A stretch of DNA of 37,381 nucleotides from JADHLJ01 sp038118725 (GCA_038118725.1 JAYOIK010000054.1:1-37381), one strand, 5' to 3'; positions 24,261-33,026 are shown, counted from the stretch's first letter. Program-made: numbers and translations. Notes: a model not told the origin generated them from the letters alone.

Positions 24261-25664
24261 TCACCCGGCCGGGCGATAGCCCTCGCCGAAGGTCTCGGTG
24301 GTGTAGCGGAAGACCCTGAGACCGTCGGACCAATGGTCCATGTCGAAGCCGGCCTTGCGTTTCAGGTGCCGAATGAAATCCTCGGCCTTGGGGATGCCCT
24401 CCCAGACGCTGGGCAGAAACAGTCCGCGCCGTCCCTCGTCCTGGAGGATCAGGCCGTCCTGGTCGGGACGCACCTGGCGAACCAGGTCCGCCTCCTCCTC
24501 GAACCGCATGATCCTGGGGAAGGACAGAAGCGAGACCTCGATATCGAGCTGGTCCAACTCCTCCATGGTCAGCGGGCCGAAGCGCGGGTCGCCGAAGCCG
24601 GCTTTGTAGGCATTGGCGACCACGTCGGGCAGCAGCGGCTGATGGGCGATCACGCTTCCGATACAGCCGCGCAGGCGCCCGGCGATCTTGAGCGAGACGA
24701 AGCTCGCCCGCATCGCGGTAAGCGACTTGGAGACACCGGGGCCATAGTCGACATTCGGCGCGCGACCGTTCTCGACCCCGAAGGCCAAGGCCTTGCGGGT
24801 GGCGTCCAGGAGAACCCGGCGGTTGGCTTCGGAAATCCGCGCCGCCTCGGCGTATTCCATGGAATAGGCGCCATAGCCGACCACCCGGTCGCGACCGCCC
24901 TTGGTATCGCCGGAATTGCGCACATCGAGATGAGTGACCCTGAGGTCACGCTTGCGGGCGATGTCCAGCACCCCTGCCAGCGCCCGATGCCCGCAGGCGC
25001 CGGTGCCGTTGATCTTCTCGAGCTGGAGCAGTTCGATTTGGCCGGTGGTCTGACGGTCCAGGCCGACCGCCGTGTCGTAATCGTGAAAATGCGAGAGGTC
25101 GGACGAGACCGAGATCACGGTCTCCGGCCCACCCCAAACCAGGTTCAGGGCATCGCGCACCAGCTCCATGCTCGCGTCGCCGACCAGGATCGGCACGATG
25201 GTGAAGTCATCGAGAACCGGCTGCAGGAACGGCAGATGCGATTCCAGGCTATGCTCGCCCTCGAAGACCTTGTCGAGAACCCGGAACCCCTCCAGCGGCA
25301 TCAGTTTTCGCAGCGCCCCCCAATCCACCGGAACGACGCCGAGCGGGGTCGCCCAGGCATCGCTGCTGGTGGTCGCCAGGCCCTTGAAGCCGACCCGGTG
25401 CGCCGGGCCGATGATCACTACCCGCTTGATGCGCTTGCGGTGCGCGGCGAGCTGTTTGAAGGCGGTGCCGGCGATCTCTCCCGAATAGACGAAACCCGCG
25501 TGGGGCGCGACGATCACCTTGGGGTCCGAGACCGGCGAGGCGAGCCCCTTGTCCAGGCATGCCATGACCATGTCGGCGCATTCATTGTCCCCGGCGGGAT
25601 ACCAGGCGCCGGCCATGTGCGGCGCGCGGACGCGTTCGGATGTGATGTCCTGAGCCATGATCAT
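24261..25664 (-). CDS. AmmeMemoRadiSam system fusion: Memo-like (protein B) plus AMMECR1 (protein A)
   Basis: This 467-aa protein joins two normally separate proteins. Residues about 1-275 are a Memo-like domain related to extradiol dioxygenases, with metal-side histidines in VAPHAGFVYSG, GPAHRVGF, LESHLPFLQ and SVSSDLSHFHDYD and the late ACGHRALAGVLDIA. Residues about 285-460 are AMMECR1, with the signature LRGCIGSV and the DIEVSLLS strand. The partner radical SAM enzyme starts 49 bp away on the other strand. These three proteins co-occur widely, but their reaction is not settled to my knowledge. ATG 25664 is used; ATG 25658 is equally possible, and neither has a clear ribosome site. Confidence 0.9.
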   Translation of the reverse strand: MIMAQDITSERVRAPHMAGAWYPAGDNECADMVMACLDKGLASPVSDPKVIVAPHAGFVYSGEIAGTAFKQLAAHRKRIKRVVIIGPAHRVGFKGLATTSSDAWATPLGVVPVDWGALRKLMPLEGFRVLDKVFEGEHSLESHLPFLQPVLDDFTIVPILVGDASMELVRDALNLVWGGPETVISVSSDLSHFHDYDTAVGLDRQTTGQIELLQLEKINGTGACGHRALAGVLDIARKRDLRVTHLDVRNSGDTKGGRDRVVGYGAYSMEYAEAARISEANRRVLLDATRKALAFGVENGRAPNVDYGPGVSKSLTAMRASFVSLKIAGRLRGCIGSVIAHQPLLPDVVANAYKAGFGDPRFGPLTMEELDQLDIEVSLLSFPRIMRFEEEADLVRQVRPDQDGLILQDEGRRGLFLPSVWEGIPKAEDFIRHLKRKAGFDMDHWSDGLRVFRYTTETFGEGYRPAG

Positions 25665-25713
25665 GGATTATCATAGCTTGCCGCGCGACGAAACCACGCG
25701 AGATCCCTAACCC

Positions 25714-26856
25714 ATGGCCGAAACCACCGCCGACGCTCCCACCCTCGCCGAAACCGCCCCACCGCCGGTGGACGGCAAGGGGCCGATCGTTCCGACCGAG
25801 CATTGGACGATGCTCGGGGACGGGCGAGTGCAATGCGAGATGTGCCCGCGCCTGTGCAAGCTGAAGGAAGGCGCGCGCGGGCTGTGTTTCGTGCGGGCCC
25901 GCCAGGACGACGCCATCGTCTTGACCACCTATGGCCGGTCGTCGGGCTTTTGCGTCGACCCGATCGAGAAGAAGCCGTTGAACCATTTTCTGCCCGGCAC
26001 CTCGGTGCTGTCCTTCGGCACGGCGGGCTGCAACCTCGCCTGCAATTTCTGTCAGAATCACGACATCTCGAAGAGCCGCGAGATGGACACGATGCAGGCC
26101 GAGGCCCAACCCGAGGCGATCGCCCGGGCGGCCCAGCGGATGGGTTGTGCCTCGGTCGCCTTCACCTATAACGACCCGGTCATCTTTCACGAATATGCCG
26201 CCGATATCGCCGATGCCTGCCGCGCGGTCGGGGTCAAGACCGTGGCGGTGACGGCCGGCTACGTGACGGATCGGGCGCGCGCGGCGTTCTTCGAGAAAAT
26301 CGACGCCGCAAACGTCGATCTGAAGGCCTTTACCGAGCGCTTCTATCGCGACGTCACCAAGAGTCAACTCGCGCCAGTTCTGGACACGTTGAGATATCTC
26401 AAGCACGAGACCGATGTCTGGTTCGAGATTACCAATCTTATCATCCCCGGCGAGAATGACTCGGAGCGCGAGATCGACGAGATGACCGCCTGGGTGGTGG
26501 AAAATCTAGGTCCCGACGTGCCGATGCATTTCTCGGCCTTTCATCCGGATTATCGGATGATGGACAAACCACGCACCCCGTTCGAGACCCTGGCGATGGC
26601 GCGTCGGGTGGCGATGCGCAACGGGGTACGGCACGCCTATACCGGCAATGTGCATGATCTCGGTCGCCAGTCCTCCTATTGCCATGGCTGCGGCGACCGG
26701 ACGATCGGCCGGGATTGGTATCTGCTCTCGGATTGGAACCTCGACGAGCGCGGCGCATGCCGGGAATGCGGCACGGCGATGGCCGGTGTGCTCGACGGCC
26801 CACCCGGCGCTTGGGGCCGCAAGCGGCTGCCGGTGGATATCGGCCTGTTTCGCTAG
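25714..26856 (+). CDS. AmmeMemoRadiSam system radical SAM enzyme
   Basis: This is a 380-aa protein. The radical SAM cluster motif is CNLACNFC (Cys106, Cys110, Cys113) in the usual CxxxCxxC spacing, after GTAG. The N-terminal CEMCPRLCKLKEG with a further Cys58 (41, 44, 48, 58) looks like a second cluster or zinc site, and the C-terminus has YCHGCG and CRECG pairs, likely another metal site. SVAFTYNDPVIFHEY and NVDLKAF follow the family pattern. It generates a 5'-deoxyadenosyl radical for an unknown modification and is divergent from the Memo-AMMECR1 fusion, sharing a 49-bp promoter gap. Confidence 0.92.
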   Translation: MAETTADAPTLAETAPPPVDGKGPIVPTEHWTMLGDGRVQCEMCPRLCKLKEGARGLCFVRARQDDAIVLTTYGRSSGFCVDPIEKKPLNHFLPGTSVLSFGTAGCNLACNFCQNHDISKSREMDTMQAEAQPEAIARAAQRMGCASVAFTYNDPVIFHEYAADIADACRAVGVKTVAVTAGYVTDRARAAFFEKIDAANVDLKAFTERFYRDVTKSQLAPVLDTLRYLKHETDVWFEITNLIIPGENDSEREIDEMTAWVVENLGPDVPMHFSAFHPDYRMMDKPRTPFETLAMARRVAMRNGVRHAYTGNVHDLGRQSSYCHGCGDRTIGRDWYLLSDWNLDERGACRECGTAMAGVLDGPPGAWGRKRLPVDIGLFR

Positions 26857-26877
26857 CGGGCTTGGTCCCGGGAGACC

Positions 26878-27013
26878 GTCCTGGCGCCCTCTCCCGTCGT
26901 CCTGGCGCCCTCTCACGTCGTCCTGGCGAACGGCGGGACCTCATGCCGCGCGCCAAGCGGCCGGTGTTAACTCCCGTCGCCAGTTCCGAGGCCCTGCCGT
27001 TCGCCAGGGCGAC
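26878..27013. repeat. 21-bp tandem copies and inverted repeat in a convergent gap
   Basis: Two 21-bp units beginning GTCCTGGCGCCCTCTC (26878-26898 and 26899-26919) and a third start at 26920 follow head to tail. The third continues as GTCCTGGCGAACGGCGGGAC CTC, which pairs with GAGGCCCTGCCGTTCGCCAG GGCGACG at about 26989-27013. It lies between the radical SAM (+) and cytochrome (-) genes and is another member of the dispersed palindrome family. Confidence 0.65.
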
Positions 27014-27067
27014 GCTGTGGGGTTGGGCGGCGGGAGATGATGGGGCGACGGGATCGGCGGGGAGAGG

Positions 27068-27985
27068 TCAATCGCCGGAATCAGCCGGCAGATCGCGTAG
27101 ATAGACCGCCATCGCCTCTAGATCCGTCTTGGTGAGTTTGCTGGTGCTGTTCTCGATCACTTCCGTCATCGAGCCGCCGACGAAGTCCCCATCCGGCAGA
27201 ATGCCGTCGGACAGGAAAAAGGTGATATCACCCACGCTCCAACCGCCAATGCCCTTTTGCGGATGCGGCGTGATGTTCGGAACGCCCTTGCCGTCGGGCC
27301 CGCGGCTGTTGCCGGCGAAGGGTCGGGCTCGATCCAGGCCGCCCAGCAGGTTGCGTTGGGTATGGCACTCGCCGCAATGGCCGAGTGCGTTCGAGAGATA
27401 GGCGCCTCGGTTCCATTGCTCCGGTTTCCCGGGATCGACCGCCGTCCAGCCTTCCTCGAAATAGAGAAAGCGCCAGGGCCAGATCAGGACCCGCATGTTG
27501 AACGGGAAGGTAAGATCGTGCACGCGAACCGGCTCGGCGACGGGTGGCACGCTCTTCAGATAGGCCCAAAGATCGGCGAGATCCGCGTCGGTCATCCCGG
27601 TATAGGACGCATAGGGAAAAGCTGGAAAATAGACCGTGCCGTCGGGGGCGAGCCCCTGACGCATGGCGCGCTTGAAGTCGTCGAGACTCCAGGCTCCGAT
27701 GCCGTGCTCCGGATCGGGGGTGATATTGGAGGTGTAAAAGTCGCCGAAGGGCGTTGCCAGACGATGATCGCCGGCCAACGGCGTGCCTTTGGGCTTGGCC
27801 CTGGTATGACAGCCCAGACACCCGGCGGCGGCGAAGATGTAGCGACCCCGCTCCACCGCGGCATCATCGGCCGCTTTGCTCGGTGTCGAAATAGTCACCG
27901 CGAACGCGCAGCAAAGCACGCCGGCAAGCCATCCGGCGCGCGCGAAAAACCGGCGAAAGCAGAGCCTCCGCCGGTTCTCGTTCAT
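27068..27985 (-). CDS. Exported diheme cytochrome c
   Basis: This is a 305-aa protein. An N-terminal Arg-rich then hydrophobic segment (about 10-38, ending STPSKA) is a Sec-type signal peptide. Two heme-attachment motifs are present: CLGCH (56-60) and CGECH (204-208), each beginning a mono-heme domain, with methionine-containing segments downstream as sixth ligands. The layout matches the diheme cytochromes that carry electrons for alcohol/aldehyde or sulfur dehydrogenases in the periplasm. It lies 8 bp after cytochrome c' in the same operon, so the two are probably co-transcribed redox partners. No dehydrogenase subunit is nearby. Confidence 0.88.
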   Translation of the reverse strand: MNENRRRLCFRRFFARAGWLAGVLCCAFAVTISTPSKAADDAAVERGRYIFAAAGCLGCHTRAKPKGTPLAGDHRLATPFGDFYTSNITPDPEHGIGAWSLDDFKRAMRQGLAPDGTVYFPAFPYASYTGMTDADLADLWAYLKSVPPVAEPVRVHDLTFPFNMRVLIWPWRFLYFEEGWTAVDPGKPEQWNRGAYLSNALGHCGECHTQRNLLGGLDRARPFAGNSRGPDGKGVPNITPHPQKGIGGWSVGDITFFLSDGILPDGDFVGGSMTEVIENSTSKLTKTDLEAMAVYLRDLPADSGD

Positions 27986-27993
27986 AACGTCGC

Positions 27994-28485
27994 TTATTTT
28001 ACTTTCTCGCCCCGGAACGGCTTGTGACAGCCGCCGCAGCCGATCTTGCCGACCATGCCGAACTGGGCGCCGATGGCGTCCTTGTCGCCGCCGGCCGCGA
28101 CCGAGGCCAGCTTGGCCGCCTCGGCGCCGAGTGCCGCCGCGGCTCTCTCGAAGCCGGCCCAGTCTTCCCAGATCTTCGGAAGCGCGCGGGTTACCTTGTC
28201 GTCGTGATCGCCGCGTCCGCTACCCTTGGGATAGTCGGCGACAATGCCACCGGCGGCGGCGCTCAAGGCGGTGGCGGCCTTGGCCACGTCGGCGGCGGAG
28301 CCCTTGCCGTCCTTCACGAAACCCTTGATCGTCAGGAACGGCTTCAGGATGTCGTTCTTCATATAGGCGATGCGCTTCTCGATCACCGCGTGCCCGTCCG
28401 CGTGGGCGGGGCTGATGCCTTGGGAGATCATCAAGACCGAGCCCATGGCCAGGGCCGCGATGGCCCCCATGAAAAATGTCCGCAT
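27994..28485 (-). CDS. Cytochrome c' (class II cytochrome c)
   Basis: This is a 163-aa exported four-helix heme protein. A signal peptide covers about residues 1-29 (cleavage after AHA), then HAVIEKRIAYMKNDIL starts helix one. The heme motif CGGCH (150-154) lies near the C-terminus, as in all cytochromes c', followed by KPFRGEK. These periplasmic proteins bind NO or act in electron transfer. GAGGAGGAAG just ahead of ATG 28485 is a strong ribosome site. It is the first gene of a pair with the diheme cytochrome, and a perfect hairpin stands about 27 bp upstream of its start. Confidence 0.9.
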   Translation of the reverse strand: MRTFFMGAIAALAMGSVLMISQGISPAHADGHAVIEKRIAYMKNDILKPFLTIKGFVKDGKGSAADVAKAATALSAAAGGIVADYPKGSGRGDHDDKVTRALPKIWEDWAGFERAAAALGAEAAKLASVAAGGDKDAIGAQFGMVGKIGCGGCHKPFRGEKVK

Positions 28486-28511
28486 GAGTCTTCCTCCTCG
28501 GGAATGTCAAC

Positions 28512-28538
28512 GGTCCCTTCGGCAACGCCGAAGGGACC
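28512..28538 (-). promoter_or_regulatory. Perfect 12-bp hairpin in the leader region of cytochrome c'
   Basis: GGTCCCTTCGGC (28512-28523) and GCCGAAGGGACC (28527-28538) are exact reverse complements with a 3-base loop. On the minus strand it falls 27-53 bp upstream of the cytochrome c' ATG, just before the ribosome site. It has no T-tract and no plus-strand gene ends nearby, so a leader hairpin affecting mRNA stability or translation, or a protein-binding site, is more likely than a terminator. Confidence 0.5.
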
Positions 28539-28795
28539 CGGAATACATTTGTCGAGTGTGGCCAAGCCCACCGTTCCCGGCAAGAGGCGTCGAGGAAACA
28601 GATTGTTTCTTCTCGGCAATAAAGGGGCCCGATTGTTCCGGAATGGTCGCGTCGGACCGCCGTCTGGGCGGCGGCCCACGTCGCGCCTCCGACATATCCT
28701 GTCGCGCAACCGCTAGCGCCCGCCCGTCCGGAGTCCTAATTACGGTATTGAAATCATGGGTATCGCTTGCCCATGGGCTTTATCGGGAGTGACTG
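28539..28795. other. Divergent promoter region, cytochrome c' / mtbC-like gene
   Basis: No gene is seen. It contains short inverted repeats: GAAACA-GAT-TGTTTC (around 28592-28606) and CATGGG (28755-28760) with CCATG-type partner CCCATG (28770-28775), the latter 20 bp before the corrinoid-protein start. CGGGAG about 8 bp before ATG 28796 is that gene's ribosome site. Any of these palindromes could be operators; none is recognised. Confidence 0.4.
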
Positions 28796-29512
<717 letters not shown>

Positions 29513-29555
29513 TCAAAAAGATCAAACTTACCCGCGTTCGACGGCGCGGGCTGGA

Positions 29556-30248
29556 ATGGACGATGAAACGATGGATGGACTCCCTCCTGTCGACCGTGAC
29601 CCATTGACCCAACCTCCCGCTCCGTCCGGTGGTTCCGAGCGACCGACGACGCTGTTCATCACCTGCGGGGCGCTGGCCAAGGAGATCGTGGCGCTGAAGG
29701 AGGCGACGGGCTGGTCGGAACTGACCATCGCGTGCCTACCTGCGCATTGGCACAACACGCCGATGAAAATCGCGCCGGCGGTGCTTTCCAAGATCCGCGG
29801 CATGGGCCAGCGTTTCGACCGCGTTTTCGTCCTCTACGGCGATTGCGGAACCGGTGGAGAGTTGGACCGGGTGCTGGCCGAGGAAGGGGTCGAGCGTATC
29901 CCCGGCCCGCATTGCTATCATTTTTACATGGGCGGCGAGGAATTCGAGCGCACCCATGACGACGACCCGACCTGCTTTTACCTGACCGACTATCTGGTCA
30001 GGCATTTCGACCGGATCATCATCAAGGGCCTGGGTCTGGACAGGTTTCCCCAGTTGCTGAGCGACTATTTCGGTAACTACACCCGACTGATCTATATCGC
30101 GCAAACGGACGACGAACGGTTGCGCGCCAAGGCCAAAACGGCCGCTAAACGGCTGGGTCTGGAATACGAGTATCGTTATCGTGGCTATGGAGAGCTCGGG
30201 GATTATATCAACGCCGCCGCCGCCCGGCGCATGACGACGGATTGGTAG
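29556..30248 (+). CDS. DUF1638 family protein
   Basis: This is a 230-aa soluble protein of the DUF1638 family, often found beside corrinoid proteins in methylotrophic or methylamine/betaine loci. Several Cys and His residues cluster in conserved-looking segments: FITCGAL, IACLPAHWHNTP, LYGDCGTGGEL, GPHCYHFYMGGEEFE and PTCFYLTDYL, consistent with a metal-binding enzyme. The reaction is unknown. The start is ATG 29556, 43 bp after the corrinoid-protein stop; a frame from 29403 would overlap it and is rejected. The last 8 bp before the next gene imply co-translation. The inferred role is in methyl transfer or corrinoid handling. Confidence 0.85.
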   Translation: MDDETMDGLPPVDRDPLTQPPAPSGGSERPTTLFITCGALAKEIVALKEATGWSELTIACLPAHWHNTPMKIAPAVLSKIRGMGQRFDRVFVLYGDCGTGGELDRVLAEEGVERIPGPHCYHFYMGGEEFERTHDDDPTCFYLTDYLVRHFDRIIIKGLGLDRFPQLLSDYFGNYTRLIYIAQTDDERLRAKAKTAAKRLGLEYEYRYRGYGELGDYINAAAARRMTTDW

Positions 30249-30255
30249 GCTCGAC

Positions 30256-30570
30256 ATGGCGCATCTCGTTACCGTTTATTGGCGCGACATTCCGGCTCAG
30301 GTGATCGCCGAGCGTGGGCGAGGCCGCAAGCGCGAGAGCGCCAAGATCGAATTGCCGGACAGATTCGCCAAGGCCATCGACGCCGCCGCGATGCGTGGAG
30401 ACGCCGCCGATACCGACAGCTATCTGGCCGATTGGCGCCGCTCGGATCCGGTTGATTGCGGTGATGATCTGGAAGCCGAGGCGACGGCCGTGGCCGATCG
30501 GTTGGACGCTGAATACGATGGTGAGAAGCTACGGGCGCTGATCAAGGCCGGCGGGAACGCCGAAAGCTGA
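30256..30570 (+). CDS. PF13769 'virulence factor' domain small protein
   Basis: This 104-aa protein matches the short family named Virulence_fact (PF13769): HLVTVYWRDIPAQVIAERGR at the start and ELPDRFAKAIDAAAM in the middle. The name has no established functional meaning here. The gene begins 7 bp after DUF1638 and completes the corrinoid trio; the conserved association with the other two suggests a subunit or chaperone of the same system, which is inference. It ends 19 bp from the convergent marR. Confidence 0.8.
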   Translation: MAHLVTVYWRDIPAQVIAERGRGRKRESAKIELPDRFAKAIDAAAMRGDAADTDSYLADWRRSDPVDCGDDLEAEATAVADRLDAEYDGEKLRALIKAGGNAES

Positions 30571-30589
30571 TCCAATGTCGCGGGGCCAG

Positions 30590-31090
30590 TCAGTCCCGAT
30601 CGAGGGCGTCGGCCACGGTTTCGAGTGAACCGATCAGCGCCGATCTCTCCTCGGTGGTCAGGCCCGCGATCCCAGTCCGCAGTTTTTCGGGATCGAGGGA
30701 TGTGTGTTCCGCCACGGTTTCCCTACCCAGATCGGTCAGCTCGATCGCTATGGCCCGCTCGTCGCTAGGCGCCCGGGTCCTGATCAACAACCCCTTCTTT
30801 TGTAACCGCTTGATCAGCTCGGACGCCGTGCTCGGCGCGCAGCCGAGATAGACCCGAACCTCGTCCAACCGAGGGGGGGCGGGTCGATGGGATATGAACT
30901 GAAGAACCCTGATCGCCCGGTGGGTCAGGTCAATTCGATACTCTCGTCGCGCCACGTAATAGAGCTTCGCCAAGGCATCCCCCAACCGCGCTTCCGATGC
31001 CGGGGAAGCGGTGGCGGCGGTGATGGGGGTCTTCCGCGCCTTACCCGACCGCACGGCTGATTCTCCTGTTTCAGAGGTTTGGAATCTCAT
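30590..31090 (-). CDS. MarR family transcriptional regulator
   Basis: This 166-aa winged-helix repressor has an N-terminal basic stretch, then helices with ALAKLYYVARREYRID, recognition-helix region GCAPSTASELIKRLQKKGLL (about 90-109) and the wing TRAPSDERAIAIELTDLGRE. It is divergent from the threonine aldolase-like gene with 66 bp between the starts, including a near-perfect 21-bp palindrome (31123-31143). Control of that gene and of itself is therefore likely. The effector is unknown. GGGAG upstream supports ATG 31090. Confidence 0.9.
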   Translation of the reverse strand: MRFQTSETGESAVRSGKARKTPITAATASPASEARLGDALAKLYYVARREYRIDLTHRAIRVLQFISHRPAPPRLDEVRVYLGCAPSTASELIKRLQKKGLLIRTRAPSDERAIAIELTDLGRETVAEHTSLDPEKLRTGIAGLTTEERSALIGSLETVADALDRD

Positions 31091-31122
31091 ACTTGACTCC
31101 CGAATAATTTGTCAAATATATA

Positions 31123-31143
31123 TATTTCGTATAATACGAAATA
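31123..31143. promoter_or_regulatory. Palindromic operator overlapping -10, probable MarR site
   Basis: TATTTCGTA (31123-31131), spacer TAA, TACGAAATA (31135-31143) is a perfect 9-bp inverted repeat. It contains the best -10 (TATAAT, 31130-31135) for the aldolase, with TTGTCA (31109-31114) as a possible -35 at a short 15-bp spacing. A second small inverted repeat, TTGAC (31093-31097) / GTCAA (31111-31115), lies beside it. Binding by the adjacent MarR would block both promoters. Confidence 0.7.
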
Positions 31144-31156
31144 AGAGAGTGATGGA

Positions 31157-32254
31157 ATGGCGGGCGAGGCGACGGGTTTGAATTGGATTCCCGAACCGGC
31201 GGATGCGACCGGTATCAAGGCCGACTTCTATAGCGACATGAAAACCAAGCCGACGGAAGCCATGTTGCGGGCCTTGTTGAACGCGGAAGTCGGCGATGAG
31301 CAAAAAGGCGAGGACCCGACGACGAACGCGCTTTGTGATCGCGTGGCCGAGCTGACCGGCAAGGAAGCCGCCACGCTCTTGCCGACCGGGACCATGTGCA
31401 ATGAAATCGCGTTGCGGGTGCACTGCGACCCGGGTGACGAGGTCATTTGCGATCGCTCATGCCACATCGTGAACTTCGAGGCCGGCGGGCCGGCGGCGTT
31501 AAGCGGGGTGATGATCAATCCCCTGGATGGTGAGAACGGCATGTTCACCGTCGATCAGGTGCGCCAGGCCATTCGGCCCGCGTCGCGCTATGCCCCGACC
31601 AGCCGGCTATTGGCGGTCGAGCAGACCACCAATCTCGGTGGCGGCGGGGTTTGGCCATTGAAACAATTGACCGACGTCGCGGAATTGGCGAAGTCTCGGG
31701 GACTCTCCACCCATATGGATGGCGCGCGGCTGTTCAATGCCACGGTTCAATCAGGCATCGCGGCGCGGGACTATGCAAAACCCTTCGATTCGATCTGGAT
31801 CGACCTCACCAAGGGGCTGGGGTCCTTCGCCGGCGCGGTGCTCGCCGGGTCGAGGGCGTTCATCAAAGAGGCTTGGAAGCTGAAACAGCAATTGGGCGGC
31901 GGGCTCCGCCAATCGGGCTACATCGCCGCGACGGGACTTTACGCGCTCGATCACCATATCGACCGATTGGCGGAAGACCATGCCCTGGCCCGCTCGATCG
32001 GCGAGAACATCGCTTCGATGGACAATGTGGAGAAGGTTCTCCCGGTGGAGACGAATATCGTCATTTTCGAGATCTCGCGAAACGGTCCCACCGCCGCCGA
32101 GGTTGTCGCCTCGATGTTACGGCACGGTGTCAGGCTCGGCGTGTTCGGCGACCGGACGATCCGGATCGTCTGCCATTTGGACGTAGGCCCGGCCGACGGC
32201 GCTCTGCTTTGCCGCCACTTGCCGGATGCACTCCGGGGCGTCGGAACCGCATAG
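31157..32254 (+). CDS. Low-specificity threonine aldolase-like PLP enzyme (beta-eliminating lyase family)
   Basis: This 365-aa PLP-dependent fold-type I enzyme has the aldolase features: DFYSDMKTKPTEAML early, LTGKEAATLLPTGTMCNEIA (about 66-85), HMDGARLFNA (186-195) with the cofactor Asp188 and Arg191, and Lys219 in DLTKGLGSF as the Schiff-base residue. Threonine aldolases cleave L-threonine and beta-hydroxy amino acids to glycine and an aldehyde. The YSDMKT start differs from the common RSDTxT, so another beta-hydroxy amino acid is possible. It is probably repressed by the divergent MarR. Confidence 0.85.
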   Translation: MAGEATGLNWIPEPADATGIKADFYSDMKTKPTEAMLRALLNAEVGDEQKGEDPTTNALCDRVAELTGKEAATLLPTGTMCNEIALRVHCDPGDEVICDRSCHIVNFEAGGPAALSGVMINPLDGENGMFTVDQVRQAIRPASRYAPTSRLLAVEQTTNLGGGGVWPLKQLTDVAELAKSRGLSTHMDGARLFNATVQSGIAARDYAKPFDSIWIDLTKGLGSFAGAVLAGSRAFIKEAWKLKQQLGGGLRQSGYIAATGLYALDHHIDRLAEDHALARSIGENIASMDNVEKVLPVETNIVIFEISRNGPTAAEVVASMLRHGVRLGVFGDRTIRIVCHLDVGPADGALLCRHLPDALRGVGTA

Positions 32255-32356
32255 ATGACTGTCGCGGGCTTCTCCCGGCCCACCCGTGGTTCGCCCTCGT
32301 GATCCACCCGATCCCGTGGTTTCGCCGATTTATGAGGGAAATTCCCATCTCCGGGG

Positions 32357-32400
32357 TTGACGTTTCGCGATTCAGCGCTATTTTAAGTAAACACTCACTT
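32357..32400 (+). promoter_or_regulatory. tetR promoter with operator overlapping the start of transcription
   Basis: TTGACG (32357-32362) and TATTTT (32379-32384) with 16-bp spacing form a plausible sigma-70 promoter. Immediately downstream AAGTAAACACTCACTT (32385-32400) is an imperfect inverted repeat covering the expected start site and ending 12 bp before the TetR ATG. Its reverse complement closely matches the site at 33001-33020, so autorepression by TetR is likely. Confidence 0.65.
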
Positions 32401-32412
32401 TGAGGCGCGACG

Positions 32413-32979
32413 ATGCCACGCCGCACGGATACCAAGGAACGAATTGAGCGGGCCGCCCTGGGCCTCTTCGCGGCCAAGGGCGTTGACGCCACGACGACCA
32501 AGGATATCGCGGCGGGCGTGGAGATTTCCGAGGGCACGATCTATCGACATTTCGAAAGCAAGGATGCGCTTGTCTGGCATCTGTTCTCCACCAACTACGC
32601 GGCCTTGGCCGGACATCTCGATGAGATCCTGGAGGCGACGGATGATTTCTCCCGGAGGATCGAACTGGCCGTCGACCTGTTCTGTGGCATGTTCGACCGG
32701 GACCCGGATCTGTTTCGCTTCATTCTACTGTCGCAGCATGGCCAGTTGGATAAGGTGCCGGAGAGCATGGCAAACCCGGTCAACAGTCTGGAGCGGCTGT
32801 TTCGCGACGGAATCGACGCCGGTCTATGTCGGGGAGAAAGCGCCACGCTTTTGGCGGGAATCGCGCTCGGCATGGTGCTCCAGCCCGCGACCTTTATCAT
32901 CTACGGGCGGCTTGACGGCCCCTTGACGATACATGCTCCGCGCCTCGCCGAGGCCATTGGAAAGGCGGTAACGGCATGA
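32413..32979 (+). CDS. TetR/AcrR family transcriptional regulator
   Basis: This is a 188-aa repressor. The helix-turn-helix lies in residues about 10-55 (RIERAALGLFAAKGVDATTT, then EISEGTIYRHFESKDALVWH). The C-terminal domain binds an unknown ligand, perhaps an acyl or lipid molecule given its neighbours. Matching operators flank the gene, one at its own promoter and one before the hydrolase, so it likely represses itself and the hydrolase with the MFS-PlsC-ligase gene. Its stop overlaps a possible upstream start of the hydrolase, which is not used here. Confidence 0.9.
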   Translation: MPRRTDTKERIERAALGLFAAKGVDATTTKDIAAGVEISEGTIYRHFESKDALVWHLFSTNYAALAGHLDEILEATDDFSRRIELAVDLFCGMFDRDPDLFRFILLSQHGQLDKVPESMANPVNSLERLFRDGIDAGLCRGESATLLAGIALGMVLQPATFIIYGRLDGPLTIHAPRLAEAIGKAVTA

Positions 32980-33000
32980 AGTGCTTTCTCTGGCTTCAAA

Positions 33001-33020
33001 AAGTGAGTGAATGTTCACTT
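33001..33020. promoter_or_regulatory. Second TetR operator, before the hydrolase
   Basis: AAGTGAGTGAATGTTCACTT has 6-bp perfect outer arms (AAGTGA/TCACTT) and an inner AGTGA-ATGT-TCACT core at 33006-33019. The reverse complement of the tetR-promoter site is AAGTGAGTGTTTACTT, identical except for a missing AATG and one C-to-T change. It sits 6 bp before ATG 33027. Confidence 0.65.
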
Positions 33021-33026
33021 AAAAAG

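Noticed and set aside
24333..25676. 447-codon plus-strand frame
   Set aside because: Antisense shadow of Memo-AMMECR1.
32976..33026. ATG overlapping the tetR stop as start of the hydrolase
   Set aside because: It would place the TetR operator inside the coding region, and the extra residues show no family match.
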